Positions 25,528-33,343 of a DNA stretch of 64,000 bases are shown piece after piece; the first letter of the stretch is position 1, and the number at the start of each line of letters is the position of its first letter. The notes under the pieces were generated by a model, which worked only from the letters and a program-made list of their open reading frames with translations, made no database searches and was not told the origin of the DNA. The position numbers were made by a program, and so were the translations under genes. Origin of the DNA: Acidobacteriota bacterium (lineage in GTDB: Bacteria > Acidobacteriota > Holophagae > Holophagales > Holophagaceae); NCBI GenBank assembly GCA_016213735.1, contig JACQZU010000022.1, positions 185,171 to 249,170 on the forward strand, in the 5' to 3' direction.

Positions 25528-25995
25528 ATGACGCGCGTCCGCTTCACCACCGACCGGGGGGACATCAACCTCGAACTGTTCCCCCAGGAAGCCCCGGCCA
25601 CCGTGGCGAACTTCGTGAAGCTCATCCAGGCGGGGTTCTACGACGGCCTGGCCTTCCACCGGGTGATCCCCCATTTCGTCATCCAGGGGGGCTGCCCCAA
25701 CACCCGGGAGGGCGCCGCGGGGGCCCCCGGCACCGGCGGCCCGGGCTGGAAGATCAAGTGCGAGACCTCCGGGAACCCCCACCAGCACAAGCTGGGGGCC
25801 CTCTCCATGGCCCACGCGGGCAAGGACACCGGGGGCAGCCAGTTCTTCGTGGTGAACGGCGACCGGCGGAACGTCCAGCATCTGGACGGTGTCCACACCG
25901 TCTTCGGCCAGTGCGTCGCCGACACCGACATCCAGGTGGTGCAGGCCATCCGGGCCAACGACCGCATCGTGAAGGCGGAGATCCTGGAAGCCTGA
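25528..25995 (+). CDS. Cyclophilin-type peptidyl-prolyl cis-trans isomerase
   Basis: Cytoplasmic cyclophilin of 155 residues without signal peptide. It has the signature [13 protein letters not shown], the active-site GGSQFF motif ([10 protein letters not shown]) and [11 protein letters not shown]. It catalyses prolyl isomerisation in folding proteins. A TATGCT -10-like element is at 25502-25507. It is convergent with the WYL regulator gene. Confidence 0.95.
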   Translation: MTRVRFTTDRGDINLELFPQEAPATVANFVKLIQAGFYDGLAFHRVIPHFVIQGGCPNTREGAAGAPGTGGPGWKIKCETSGNPHQHKLGALSMAHAGKDTGGSQFFVVNGDRRNVQHLDGVHTVFGQCVADTDIQVVQAIRANDRIVKAEILEA

Positions 25996-26032
25996 CCGGT
26001 GCGGGGCTGCCCCTTTCCTTCCTTCCGGGGGG

Positions 26033-26755
26033 TCAGGGGCGCTCCAGGCCGTAGCGGGCGATTTCTTCGAAGAGCTGCCGGGGGTCCTGGGGCAGGAAAC
26101 CACGGCTCCTCCGCACCCGGGCGCCGAGGATACGGTCCAGCCTGAACATTCGCCCGTCCCGCTTGGCCGTGTCCCAGGCCAGCAGGTACCACAAGGGCGC
26201 CTGCACCAGAAGGCCGTGGGGCTGGACGCAGCGGCGGCTGGGGCGTCCGCCCTGATCCACATAGTCCAATTCCAGCTCCCAGGAGTGGGTGAAGGCCTCC
26301 TCGCAGGCGGCGTACACCGAGGGGACCACACACCCGGAATCCGAGAGGACCCTGGGCGAGGGGGGATGGCCCAGGACCACCCGGCGAAGGAGGGCCTCCA
26401 GGCGCGCCCCGGCCTCCTTGGGCAGGCCCACCACCAGCCTGGGGAGGACCAGGTCCAGGGTCCCTCCCGAGGGAAGGGCCCCCAGGGCCTCGCTGAGACG
26501 GTGCGCCAGGGCCAGGCGGAAGGCCTCTCCCAGGCTGAGCCCCAGGGGGGGAGGAAGGGCGGATCCGCGCAATCGCAACCCGCCCCCGCGGCCGGGCTCG
26601 CCCTCCACCGGCAGGCCCTGCTCCCGAAGGCGGGCCAGGTCCCGCTGGACGGTCCGTTCCGTCACCCCGAATTCCCCCGCCAGGGCGGCGATGGTGCTCC
26701 CTCCCGGGCGGCGCAGGCGCTCGGCGAGGGCGTACAGTCGGTCCAGACGGCTCAT
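26033..26755 (-). CDS. WYL-domain transcriptional regulator
   Basis: Regulator of 240 residues. The N-terminal helix-turn-helix (about 1-60; SRLDRLYALAERLRR, AALAGEFGVTERTVQRDLARL) is of the HTH_11/DeoR-like type. The C-terminal WYL domain starts at about 135, with the LVQAPLWYLLAWD ligand-pocket motif and the final RLDRILGARV block. The start at 26755 is taken because it begins at the usual MSRLDRL; the frame is open upstream but would cross into the divergent gene. It is divergent, with 71 bases between, from an operon with an alkylation-repair glycosylase, and probably controls it. Confidence 0.9.
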   Translation of the reverse strand: MSRLDRLYALAERLRRPGGSTIAALAGEFGVTERTVQRDLARLREQGLPVEGEPGRGGGLRLRGSALPPPLGLSLGEAFRLALAHRLSEALGALPSGGTLDLVLPRLVVGLPKEAGARLEALLRRVVLGHPPSPRVLSDSGCVVPSVYAACEEAFTHSWELELDYVDQGGRPSRRCVQPHGLLVQAPLWYLLAWDTAKRDGRMFRLDRILGARVRRSRGFLPQDPRQLFEEIARYGLERP

Positions 26756-26769
26756 GAATGGCGACAGGA

Positions 26770-26814
26770 ATGGTCGGGGTTCAGAACCATCCTCTCCCAT
26801 GCGGAAGGTTCCGC
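26770..26814. promoter_or_regulatory. Two palindromes in divergent WYL-regulator/ABM-operon promoter region
   Basis: GGTTC-A-GAACC (26778-26788), itself inside ATGGT...ACCAT (26770-26790), and GCGGAA-GG-TTCCGC (26801-26814) are both perfect inverted repeats. They share the GGTTC/GAA-type half-sequence and fill most of the 71-base gap. They are good candidates for WYL-regulator operators. Confidence 0.5.
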
Positions 26815-26826
26815 GAAGGAGAAGGA

Positions 26827-27135
26827 ATGAATGGGGTCCATGAGATCGCCCAGTACCGCGTTCGCCCCGGGACCGACCCGGTGCGCCTGCAGGCAATCCT
26901 GAAGTCCCTCCACGCCTGGCTGACGGCCCAGCCCGGTTGCCTCGAGATCCGCAGCTTTCTCGCCGAGGACGGGATCGGAGTGACCGACCTCATCGCCTGG
27001 CGAAGCAAGGGCGAGGCCCAGAAAGCCATGGCCGCCAGCGAGCACCAGGAGTGCCTCCAGGCCCTCCTGCCCCTCGTCGAACCGGACAGCTTCGGGGTTA
27101 ACTACGGGAGACAGTTGCTCGAGACGCGTCCCTGA
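26827..27135 (+). CDS. Antibiotic biosynthesis monooxygenase (ABM) fold protein
   Basis: Small dimeric alpha+beta-barrel protein of 102 residues. It shows the ABM pattern: VHEIAQYRVRPGT, then a LKSLHAWLTAQPGCLEIRSFLAED strand-helix block and DLIAWRSKGEAQKAM. Such proteins range from monooxygenases to heme-degrading and stress proteins; no catalytic residue identifies the activity here. The ATG at 26827 is chosen over 26758 because of AAGGAGAAGGA just upstream. It is the first gene of the operon facing the WYL regulator, and its stop overlaps or abuts the next gene. Confidence 0.75.
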   Translation: MNGVHEIAQYRVRPGTDPVRLQAILKSLHAWLTAQPGCLEIRSFLAEDGIGVTDLIAWRSKGEAQKAMAASEHQECLQALLPLVEPDSFGVNYGRQLLETRP

Positions 27136-27185
27136 TGCCTGGGGCGCCTGTTCGTCGGAGGGTCACCCCTCCTCCGGGGGAGCCT

Positions 27186-27794
27186 GTGACCAAGGTGGAC
27201 TTGAAACGGGAATGGAATCACCTCTACGGGACGCGGGGCCTCGACCCAGTCCGGGTCGAGGTCCCGGCCTTCACCTACCTGATGGTGGACGGGGCGGGGG
27301 ACCCCAACCGGGTCCCCGAGTATGCGGAGGCCGTGGAGGCCCTTTTCTCCCTGTCCTATGCCGTGAAGTTCTCCCTCAAGAAGGGCCCCCGGGCCCTCGA
27401 CTACGCCGTCATGCCCTTGGAAGGCCTGTGGTGGTCCGAGGATGCCGAGGCCTTCATCCTGGGCCGCAGGGACGACTGGCGGTGGACCGCGATGGTGCTG
27501 CAGCCACCCTTTGTTGCCCGCGAGACCCTGGAGACCGTGCGGGTGGAGGTCGCCCAGAAGAAGCTCCTTCCCGGCCTGGCCCGGCTCAGGATCGAAACCT
27601 TCGAGGAGGGACCCTGCGCCCAGGTTCTCCATGTGGGGCCCTTCTCCGAGGAGGGACCTGCCATCGCCCGGCTCCACCGGTTCATCGAAGGCATCGGCAG
27701 CCTGCGCGGGAAGCACCATGAAATCTACCTCAGCGACATCCGCCGCGGCGATCCCTCACAATGGCGGACCATCCTTCGCCAGCCCTTCACCTGA
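27186..27794 (+). CDS. GyrI-like small-molecule-binding domain protein
   Basis: A protein of about 202 residues built from the GyrI/SoxS-C-like fold: TKVDLKREWNHLYG at the N terminus, VPAFTYLMVDGAGDPN, the ALFSLSYAVKFSLKK block and LHVGPFSEEGPAI near the C terminus. Relatives bind hydrophobic cations or hydrolyse cyclopropanes; the residues do not settle which. I take the GTG at 27186 because relatives begin with (M)TKVDLK and GGGGGAG precedes it. An ATG at 27135, overlapping the previous stop (TGATG), would add 17 poorly conserved residues and is the alternative. Confidence 0.8.
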   Translation: MTKVDLKREWNHLYGTRGLDPVRVEVPAFTYLMVDGAGDPNRVPEYAEAVEALFSLSYAVKFSLKKGPRALDYAVMPLEGLWWSEDAEAFILGRRDDWRWTAMVLQPPFVARETLETVRVEVAQKKLLPGLARLRIETFEEGPCAQVLHVGPFSEEGPAIARLHRFIEGIGSLRGKHHEIYLSDIRRGDPSQWRTILRQPFT

Positions 27795-27801
27795 GGCCCC
27801 C

Positions 27802-28386
27802 GTGATCAAGCTCCGACCCGTCCAAGACCTGCCGCGCTGCTCCTGGTGCGGGACAGACCCGGTTCTGGCCGCCTACCACGACGAGGAATGGGGCGTGCCC
27901 GTGCACGAAGACCGCCGGCATTTCGAAATGCTGATCCTCGAAGGAGCCCAGGCCGGGCTCAGCTGGTCCATCATCCTGCGAAAGCGGGAAGGCTACCGCC
28001 GGGCCTTCGAGGGTTTCGATCCCGCCCGGGTGGCACGCTTCACCGACGCCCGTCTCGAGAAGCTGGCGGGCGACCCGGAAATCGTGCGGAATCGCCTGAA
28101 GATCCGGGCGGCCCGGGACAATGCGCGGGCTTTCCTGGAGGTGCAAAAAGAGTACGGAACCTTCGACGCCTTTCTCTGGCCTTTCGTGGGGGGGGCGCCG
28201 AAGGTGAATTCATGGCAAAGCCTGTCCGAGGTCCCGGCGGTCACCCCGGAGGCCGAGGCCCTCAGCAGGGAGCTCAAGCTCCGAGGCTTCCGCTTCGTGG
28301 GGCCGACGATCATGTATGCCACCATGCAGGCGGTGGGCCTGGTGGATGACCACCTCGACGGCTGCTGGAGGCGGATGGACCGATGA
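27802..28386 (+). CDS. tag: DNA-3-methyladenine glycosylase I
   Basis: Removes 3-methyladenine from alkylated DNA. The 194-residue protein has the Tag signature: RCSWCGTDPVLAAYHDEEWGVP at the N terminus with the zinc Cys, LEGAQAGLSWSIIL, RFVGPTIMYATMQAVG and the C-terminal DDHLDGCW zinc His/Cys. The GTG start lies seven bases after the GyrI-like gene; the stop overlaps the next start by ATGA. Co-transcription with a GyrI-like protein and a TfoX-C protein under a WYL regulator suggests a DNA-damage-linked operon (inference). Confidence 0.94.
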   Translation: MIKLRPVQDLPRCSWCGTDPVLAAYHDEEWGVPVHEDRRHFEMLILEGAQAGLSWSIILRKREGYRRAFEGFDPARVARFTDARLEKLAGDPEIVRNRLKIRAARDNARAFLEVQKEYGTFDAFLWPFVGGAPKVNSWQSLSEVPAVTPEAEALSRELKLRGFRFVGPTIMYATMQAVGLVDDHLDGCWRRMDR

Positions 28387-28628
28387 GCGGAACTCCCCTC
28401 CGGATCGGACCAAAATCGACCGCCTGGATGCGGGCGGCTGGGGTGCGCAGCCTGGAGGATCTCGAGCGCCTGGGCGCGGTGGAGGCTTGGCGCAGGGCCA
28501 AGACTGTCCATCCCCGTGAGGTGAGCCTGAACCTGCTCTGGGCCCTGCAGGGCCTTCTCATGGGCTGCGCGTGGAATGAGATCCCCCCGGGAGTCAAGGA
28601 GGCCCTGCGCCGCGAGGCCGGGCTCTGA
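28383..28628 (+). CDS. TfoX C-terminal domain protein
   Basis: An 81-residue protein with only the C-terminal helix-hairpin-helix-like half of TfoX/Sxy: LRIGPKSTAWMRAAGVRSLEDLERLG, then NLLWALQGLLMGCAWNEIP. TfoX/Sxy proteins are linked to competence regulation, but stand-alone C-terminal domains have no proven role. Translationally coupled (ATGA) to tag. Confidence 0.85.
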   Translation: MSGTPLRIGPKSTAWMRAAGVRSLEDLERLGAVEAWRRAKTVHPREVSLNLLWALQGLLMGCAWNEIPPGVKEALRREAGL

Positions 28629-28645
28629 ACCCTGCGCCCGAGCCG

Positions 28646-28653
28646 CTACACTG
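28646..28653 (+). promoter_or_regulatory. CTACACTG box, possible -10 element of metG
   Basis: TACACT (28647-28652) ends 19 bases before the metG GTG. Identical 8-mers sit ahead of the nnr and glutaryl-CoA-dehydrogenase-type genes. Confidence 0.35.
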
Positions 28654-28671
28654 AAGGGTCCGGAGCGACCC

Positions 28672-30684
28672 GTGCCCCAGCGCTTCTACGTCACCACCCC
28701 GATCTACTACGTCAACGACAAGCCGCACATCGGCCACACCTACACCACGGTGCTGGCGGATGTGCTGGCGCGCTTCCACCGGATGCTGGGGGAGGAGGTC
28801 TACTTCCTCACGGGGACCGACGAGCACGGTCAGAAGATCGAGAAGACCGCCGCCGCCCGGGGCATCACCCCCCAGCAACTGGCGGACGAAGTGGTGCCCA
28901 ACTTCGAGGCGCTCTGGAAGCGCATGGGCCTCACCCACGACGATTTCATCCGCACCACCCAGGAGCGCCACAAGACGGTGATCCGAGAGCGCTTCCAGCA
29001 GCTCCTGGGGACCGGCGACATTTTCAAGGCCACGTACAAGGGCCTGTACTCGGTGAGCGACGAAGCCTATGTCACCGAGACTCAGGCGAAGGAGCTTCAG
29101 GCCCAGGGGCTGGGGCACCAGCTGGTGGAGCTGGAGGAGGAGAGCTACTTCTTCCGGCTCTCGGCCTATGAGAACTGGCTCATCCAGCTCTACGACAGGC
29201 ACCCCGAGTTCGTGCGGCCCGAGTTCCGGCTCAACGAGGTGAGGCAGTTCGTGGCCCCGGAGGGGCAGCGCGGCAACCTCCAGGACCTCAGCATCAGCCG
29301 GACAAGCATCACCTGGGGCATTCCCGTGCCCGGGGACCCCAAGCACGTGGTCTACGTCTGGTTCGACGCCCTCCTCAACTACCTCAGCGCCCTGGGGGAG
29401 GAGCACAAGGAATTCTGGCCCCCCACGGTCCAGATCGTCGGCAAGGACATCCTGCGCTTCCACGCGGTGTACTGGCCGGCCTTCCTCATGGCGATGTTCC
29501 GCCGGGAGGACGAGCCCCTCGACGGCCCCTTCCCCGAGCGCCTGCGGCCCCTGCTGCCGGGAACCATCCTGGCCCACGGCTGGTGGCTCATGGGCGAGAG
29601 CAAGATGAGCAAGTCTCTGGGGAACATCGTGCGGCCGGAGCAGCTCCTCCGTTTCGGCAACGACGCCGCCCGCTTCTTCCTGCTGCGAGACATGCAGATC
29701 GGCCACGACCGGTCCTTCAGCTTCGAGGGATTCATGGAACGCCTCAACGCGGACCTCGCCAACGGCCTGGGCAACCTCGCCGCGCGAAGCATCTCGATGA
29801 TCAAGAAGTACCGGGGGGGAAACGTCCCCACCCCCCCCGTGCCCATGGACCGACCTTCCATCGGCATCAACCCCGTTGCCGGGCACCCCTCCAGGGCCCG
29901 AGGCTCCGCCCTGGTGGCGATTCTTCAGGACTTCCGGGCCAACCAGTTCGACGGAGGGCTGGACCTCCTGTGGGAAATCCTGAGAGACATGGATCGCCAG
30001 ATCGTGAAAACCCAGCCCTGGAAGCTGGCCAAGGAGGAAGCCCAGAATCCCGAGGCGGCGGCGGAGCTCGACCGCCTGCTGGAACAGCTCTGGCAGACCC
30101 TGCGAGTGGCGGCCGCCCTGTTGGCGCCCATCATGCCGGAACTCAGCCAACAACTCTGGTCGGGCCTTGGCCTCCCGGGCCAGGCCTCGGACCAGCGCCT
30201 GGATGAACTGGACTGGGACTTCCCACCTCCGGGCCCCGTGGGCGACCCTGGACCCCTCTTCGCCCGCATCGACAAGGAGGCCGAGATGGCCGAAATGGAA
30301 GCCGACGCCGCCCCCGGGGCGCCCGCCCCGCCGGACCTGGATGTGCCCCCCTTGCGGGAGCCCGTGGACTACGACACTTTCGCCCGCACCGATTTGAGGG
30401 TGGGGAAGGTGCTGGAAGCGGAGCGGGTGCCCAAGAGCGACAAGCTCATCAAGATGAAGGTGGACCTGGGCTTCGAACTCCGGACCGTCGTGGGCGGCAT
30501 CGGCAAGGCCTATGCGCCCGAGGACCTCTTGGGCCGCCTGGTGGTGGTGGTGGCCAACCTCGCCCCCCGCAAGCTGATGGGCATCGAAAGCCACGGCATG
30601 CTGCTGGCCGCCAGCGACAACGCGGGCCTGCCCTACCTGGTGGCCCCGCCGGCCGACGCCAGGCCCGGTTTCATCGTCAAGTAG
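28672..30684 (+). CDS. metG: Methionyl-tRNA synthetase
   Basis: Charges tRNA-Met. The 670-residue enzyme has the class I motifs HIGH (residues 19-22, PHIGHTY) and KMSKS (311-315), an anticodon-binding helical domain (about 355-540), a linker rich in Pro and Ala, and a C-terminal EMAP-II-like tRNA-binding domain (about 565-670; YDTFARTDLRVGKV, GIESHGMLLAA). The connective peptide has no zinc Cys pairs (SVSDEAYVTETQAKELQ), as in the zinc-free bacterial subgroup. The GTG start is chosen because homologues begin just before RFYVTTPIYYVN. Confidence 0.95.
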   Translation: MPQRFYVTTPIYYVNDKPHIGHTYTTVLADVLARFHRMLGEEVYFLTGTDEHGQKIEKTAAARGITPQQLADEVVPNFEALWKRMGLTHDDFIRTTQERHKTVIRERFQQLLGTGDIFKATYKGLYSVSDEAYVTETQAKELQAQGLGHQLVELEEESYFFRLSAYENWLIQLYDRHPEFVRPEFRLNEVRQFVAPEGQRGNLQDLSISRTSITWGIPVPGDPKHVVYVWFDALLNYLSALGEEHKEFWPPTVQIVGKDILRFHAVYWPAFLMAMFRREDEPLDGPFPERLRPLLPGTILAHGWWLMGESKMSKSLGNIVRPEQLLRFGNDAARFFLLRDMQIGHDRSFSFEGFMERLNADLANGLGNLAARSISMIKKYRGGNVPTPPVPMDRPSIGINPVAGHPSRARGSALVAILQDFRANQFDGGLDLLWEILRDMDRQIVKTQPWKLAKEEAQNPEAAAELDRLLEQLWQTLRVAAALLAPIMPELSQQLWSGLGLPGQASDQRLDELDWDFPPPGPVGDPGPLFARIDKEAEMAEMEADAAPGAPAPPDLDVPPLREPVDYDTFARTDLRVGKVLEAERVPKSDKLIKMKVDLGFELRTVVGGIGKAYAPEDLLGRLVVVVANLAPRKLMGIESHGMLLAASDNAGLPYLVAPPADARPGFIVK

Positions 30685-30709
30685 GAACCGTTCCATCCTC
30701 GGAGCCTCC

Positions 30710-30925
30710 ATGCGCCTGAAACCCCTGGCCGGACTCCTTCTCATCGGTCTCGGGGCCGCCTCCCTGGCCTGGCCGGACATCCCGTACACCAAGAGCACCC
30801 ACAATGCCAAGCTGGGTCCCCTGGAGTTCACCATGAAGGAAAAGGACGCTCTGCGGATCCCCCCGTGGGTGGGCCTGGGGGCGGTGGCGATAGGCACCCT
30901 GCTGGTCTGGAGACGGAAGGGCTGA
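30710..30925 (+). CDS. Small two-helix membrane protein, unknown
   Basis: A 71-residue protein with a hydrophobic helix at each end (about 5-21 and 51-65). The intervening loop carries YTKSTHNAKLGPLEFTMKEKD. The N-out or N-in orientation and the function are unknown; the layout resembles small DUF3185-like envelope proteins. It is 25 bases after metG and 40 bases before xth, on the same strand. Confidence 0.7.
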   Translation: MRLKPLAGLLLIGLGAASLAWPDIPYTKSTHNAKLGPLEFTMKEKDALRIPPWVGLGAVAIGTLLVWRRKG

Positions 30926-30965
30926 ACCCTTCTGGTAGGATCCATCCCTTTCGAAAGGCATGCCC

Positions 30966-31745
30966 ATGCGCTTCTACAGCTGGAACGTGAACGGCTTCCG
31001 GGCGGTGCTCAAGAAGGGCTTCATGGAATGGCTGGAGGCCACCGATCCGGACGTGCTGAACCTCCAGGAGGTGCGCTGCGAGTGGGAGGAGGTGGACCTG
31101 GCCGTGCGCCGGGAGCTCGAGAGCGCCTATGAGGTCTGCTGGTTCCCGAGCACGGTGAAGAAGGGCTACGCGGGTTCCGCGACGCTCTCCAGGAAGGAAC
31201 TTGGGTTCAAGCACACCAAGGGTCTGGGATTCCCGGACTACGACGGGGAAGGGCGGCTCATCGTGAGCACCCGGGGCAAGCTCGCCTTCATCGCCGGGTA
31301 CTTCCCCAACGCCAGCCAGGGTCTGGTCCGGCTCCCCTTCAAGCGCCAGTTCGCCCGGGACCTGGCGGGGATCCTCAAGGCGCGCCACAGGAAGAAGGAG
31401 CAGATCGTCCTGGCCGGGGACATGAACGTCGCCCCGGAGGAGATCGACCTCGCCCGCCCCAAGGACAACGTCCAGAGCCCAGGCTTCACCCCGGAGGAGC
31501 GGGAGGACTTCAAGCTCTACCTGGGGGCCGGAATGGTGGACATCCTGCGTGAGCGGAACCCCGGCGTGCCGGGCCTCTACACCTGGTGGAGCCAGCGCGG
31601 GGGGGCCAGGGCCAAGAACGTGGGGTGGAGGATCGACCTCTTCCTGGTGAGCGCGACCCTTCGGGAGCAGGTCCGCGGTGCGGCCATCCACCCCGAGGTG
31701 ATGGCCTCGGACCATTGCCCCATCAGCCTGGACCTGGCGGACTGA
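30966..31745 (+). CDS. xth: Exodeoxyribonuclease III
   Basis: AP endonuclease / 3'-5' exonuclease of base-excision repair, 259 residues. The motifs are FYSWNVNGFRAV, LNLQEVRCEWEEVD, the GYAGSATLSRK loop, GDMNVAPEEIDLARP, and the C-terminal WRIDLFLVS with SDHCPISLDL (catalytic Asp-His). The ATG at 30966 is preferred over 30960 because AAAGG is then seven bases upstream. With tag about 2.5 kb away it adds to the repair functions of this stretch. Confidence 0.95.
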   Translation: MRFYSWNVNGFRAVLKKGFMEWLEATDPDVLNLQEVRCEWEEVDLAVRRELESAYEVCWFPSTVKKGYAGSATLSRKELGFKHTKGLGFPDYDGEGRLIVSTRGKLAFIAGYFPNASQGLVRLPFKRQFARDLAGILKARHRKKEQIVLAGDMNVAPEEIDLARPKDNVQSPGFTPEEREDFKLYLGAGMVDILRERNPGVPGLYTWWSQRGGARAKNVGWRIDLFLVSATLREQVRGAAIHPEVMASDHCPISLDLAD

Positions 31746-31832
31746 GAATGGCCGGCTGTTGAGGGGTGAGGGAGGCCTGCGAGGAGCCACCAGGCGAGGT
31801 TGGCCGCGGGCCGGGAACGAAAGGGAAAGCGA

Positions 31833-31852
31833 AGGGCCCCTTCCGGGGCCCT
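31833..31852 (-). terminator. Hairpin downstream of the minus-strand TPR gene
   Basis: AGGGCCCC-TTCC-GGGGCCCT is an 8-base perfect stem in the gap between xth and the convergent TPR gene. Read on the minus strand it is followed by a T/C-rich stretch, so it more likely serves the TPR gene. Confidence 0.5.
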
Positions 31853-31871
31853 CCTCACAAACATCCAACCC

Positions 31872-32912
31872 CTATTTGATCTTCTTCAGGCTGGGGTCGT
31901 TGAGCATCTCCTTGACCTCGGCCGCCTTCTTGCCGGTCGGAGCCAGCTCCAGGTACTTCTGGAAGGCATCCTTGGTGGCCTTGAGGTTCATGTTCGTGTA
32001 CTCGATCATGCCGAGGAGGTAGTAGCTGTCCGCGAACTTCGGATCGGCGGCCATGGCCTTCTTCAAGGAGCCCTGGGCTTCGGCCAGCCGGCCGCCGTTG
32101 AAGTGGTTCACGGCCTCGTTGTAGGCCAGGTCAGGCCGCGGCCCCACGAGTTTGTCCAGGGCCGGCTGGTACTTCTTGAGCATGTCCTCGTCCTTCTGGA
32201 TCCGGGCGATGTTCACCAGGATCTGGAGCACGGGGCCGTCGTCGGCCTTGGCGGCCAGGGCCTTCTCCAGGAGCAGCCGCGCCTTCCCTGCGAGCTCCGT
32301 CTTGGCGGGGTCCGCGGCGAACACCTCTCCAGCGGCGATGCCCAGCACCCGTTCACCCCGGGTGATGGCGGTCTGCAGCTTGGCCTTGGCTTCCGCCTCC
32401 TTCGTGAGGTCGAGGGATTCCCTGAATTTCTTCACGGAATCATCCAGCAGGGGCAGGGCCTCGGCATATTTCCGCTCGTTGAAGAGGCCCACCGCGTCGT
32501 TGAAGGAGGCGGTCCCCTCCTCTTCCGCCTTGGCCCCGGGGTCCAGGGCCGGGGCCTTGCCCGAGGCCTTGGCCTCGGCCTTGGCTTCCTCCGCGGTCAG
32601 CAGGACGACGTTGGCCTGGAAGGAATCCCCCAGGGGGATCTTCACCGTGGCGTCCACGTGGTCCGCGTACCCGGGGCAGGTGACCTTGAGTTCGAAATTC
32701 TTCGGCTCGAGGCCCACCTGGATGAAGGTCCCGTTGGCCGAGACGGGCACGGTCTTGGTCCAGTTGATGTCCAGGCGCCGGAGGGTGACCACGGCGGCGG
32801 GAAGCGGCTGACCCTTCTTGTTCGTGATCCGCCCGTTGATCCGGCCGGTTGTGTCCGCCTGGAGGGTGATGCAGGCGGCCAGCGCAAGAAGGGTGGGGGT
32901 GAGAGGTCGCAT
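31872..32912 (-). CDS. Secreted TPR protein with carboxypeptidase-regulatory-like domain
   Basis: An exported protein of 346 residues. After a signal peptide (about 1-20, LALAACITLQAD) comes a beta-sandwich carboxypeptidase-regulatory-like domain (about 22-105; GRINGRITNKKGQPLPAAVVTL). A Lys/Ala/Glu-rich helical linker and TPR-type helix pairs follow (about 130-345; FNDAVGLFNERKYAEALP, YNEAVNHFNGGRLAEAQ, YLLGMIEYTNMNLKATKDAFQKYLE). This is a scaffold/periplasmic protein with no catalytic site. AGGAG precedes the ATG at 32912. It is divergent from the DUF1844 gene across 142 bases. Confidence 0.85.
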   Translation of the reverse strand: MRPLTPTLLALAACITLQADTTGRINGRITNKKGQPLPAAVVTLRRLDINWTKTVPVSANGTFIQVGLEPKNFELKVTCPGYADHVDATVKIPLGDSFQANVVLLTAEEAKAEAKASGKAPALDPGAKAEEEGTASFNDAVGLFNERKYAEALPLLDDSVKKFRESLDLTKEAEAKAKLQTAITRGERVLGIAAGEVFAADPAKTELAGKARLLLEKALAAKADDGPVLQILVNIARIQKDEDMLKKYQPALDKLVGPRPDLAYNEAVNHFNGGRLAEAQGSLKKAMAADPKFADSYYLLGMIEYTNMNLKATKDAFQKYLELAPTGKKAAEVKEMLNDPSLKKIK

Positions 32913-33022
32913 GGGGGCTCCTGCCATTCCTTGGTGCCTGCATTTTCCATCCGGTTCCGCTCCCCCACAATGACCCAATTCACAAGATAAACCTTGAGAA
33001 ACGTGCAGCTTCGACGGTGATG

Positions 33023-33042
33023 TGGTAGGCTTCCGCCTACCA
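33023..33042 (+). promoter_or_regulatory. Perfect hairpin in leader of DUF1844 gene
   Basis: TGGTAGGC-TTCC-GCCTACCA has perfect 8-base arms, 12 bases before the start codon at 33055. It may form in the mRNA leader or serve as a DNA operator in the divergent promoter region. Confidence 0.45.
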
Positions 33043-33054
33043 TCCGGGGTGCCA

Positions 33055-33333
33055 ATGAGCGACGCCGTTCCAGAGCCGTCCCTTTCCGCACTCGTCCACC
33101 TTCTGGCCGAACAGGCCCTCCTGGCCCTGGGGGTGCCCCATCCCCAGCTGCCCCAGCAACCCCCGGCGGATCCCCGGGTGGCGCGCTTCTACATCGACTT
33201 GCTGGATGTGCTCCGGGAGAAGACCGAAGGCAATCGGAGCGCCGAAGAAAGCCGGGAGCTGGAGGAGATCCTCCACGGTCTGAGGCTGCGCGCCCTCAAC
33301 CTCGTGCCTGCCGCTCCATCGGCGAAGACCTAG
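33055..33333 (+). CDS. DUF1844 domain protein
   Basis: Small protein of 92 residues with the DUF1844 pattern: SLSALVHLLAEQALLALGV with a PHPQLPQQPPADPRVARFYIDLLDVL core and a Glu-rich helix (TEGNRSAEESRELEEILHGLR). The domain is common in Acidobacteriota and Deltaproteobacteria-like genomes; its function is unknown. The first of three genes on this strand, with 10 bases to the next, so it is probably co-transcribed with the TPR/zinc-ribbon and DUF4388 genes. An in-frame GTG upstream (33022) lies within the hairpin and is less likely. Confidence 0.85.
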   Translation: MSDAVPEPSLSALVHLLAEQALLALGVPHPQLPQQPPADPRVARFYIDLLDVLREKTEGNRSAEESRELEEILHGLRLRALNLVPAAPSAKT

Positions 33334-33343
33334 GGAGCCGCCG

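Noticed and set aside
28672-30684. Loss of zinc Cys pairs in methionyl-tRNA synthetase as a novelty
   Set aside because: Zinc-free methionyl-tRNA synthetases are a known bacterial subgroup, so this is not unusual.
28594-30945. 783-codon minus-strand frame opposite metG
   Set aside because: Antisense to metG, which has complete class I synthetase motifs; the antisense product has no domain.
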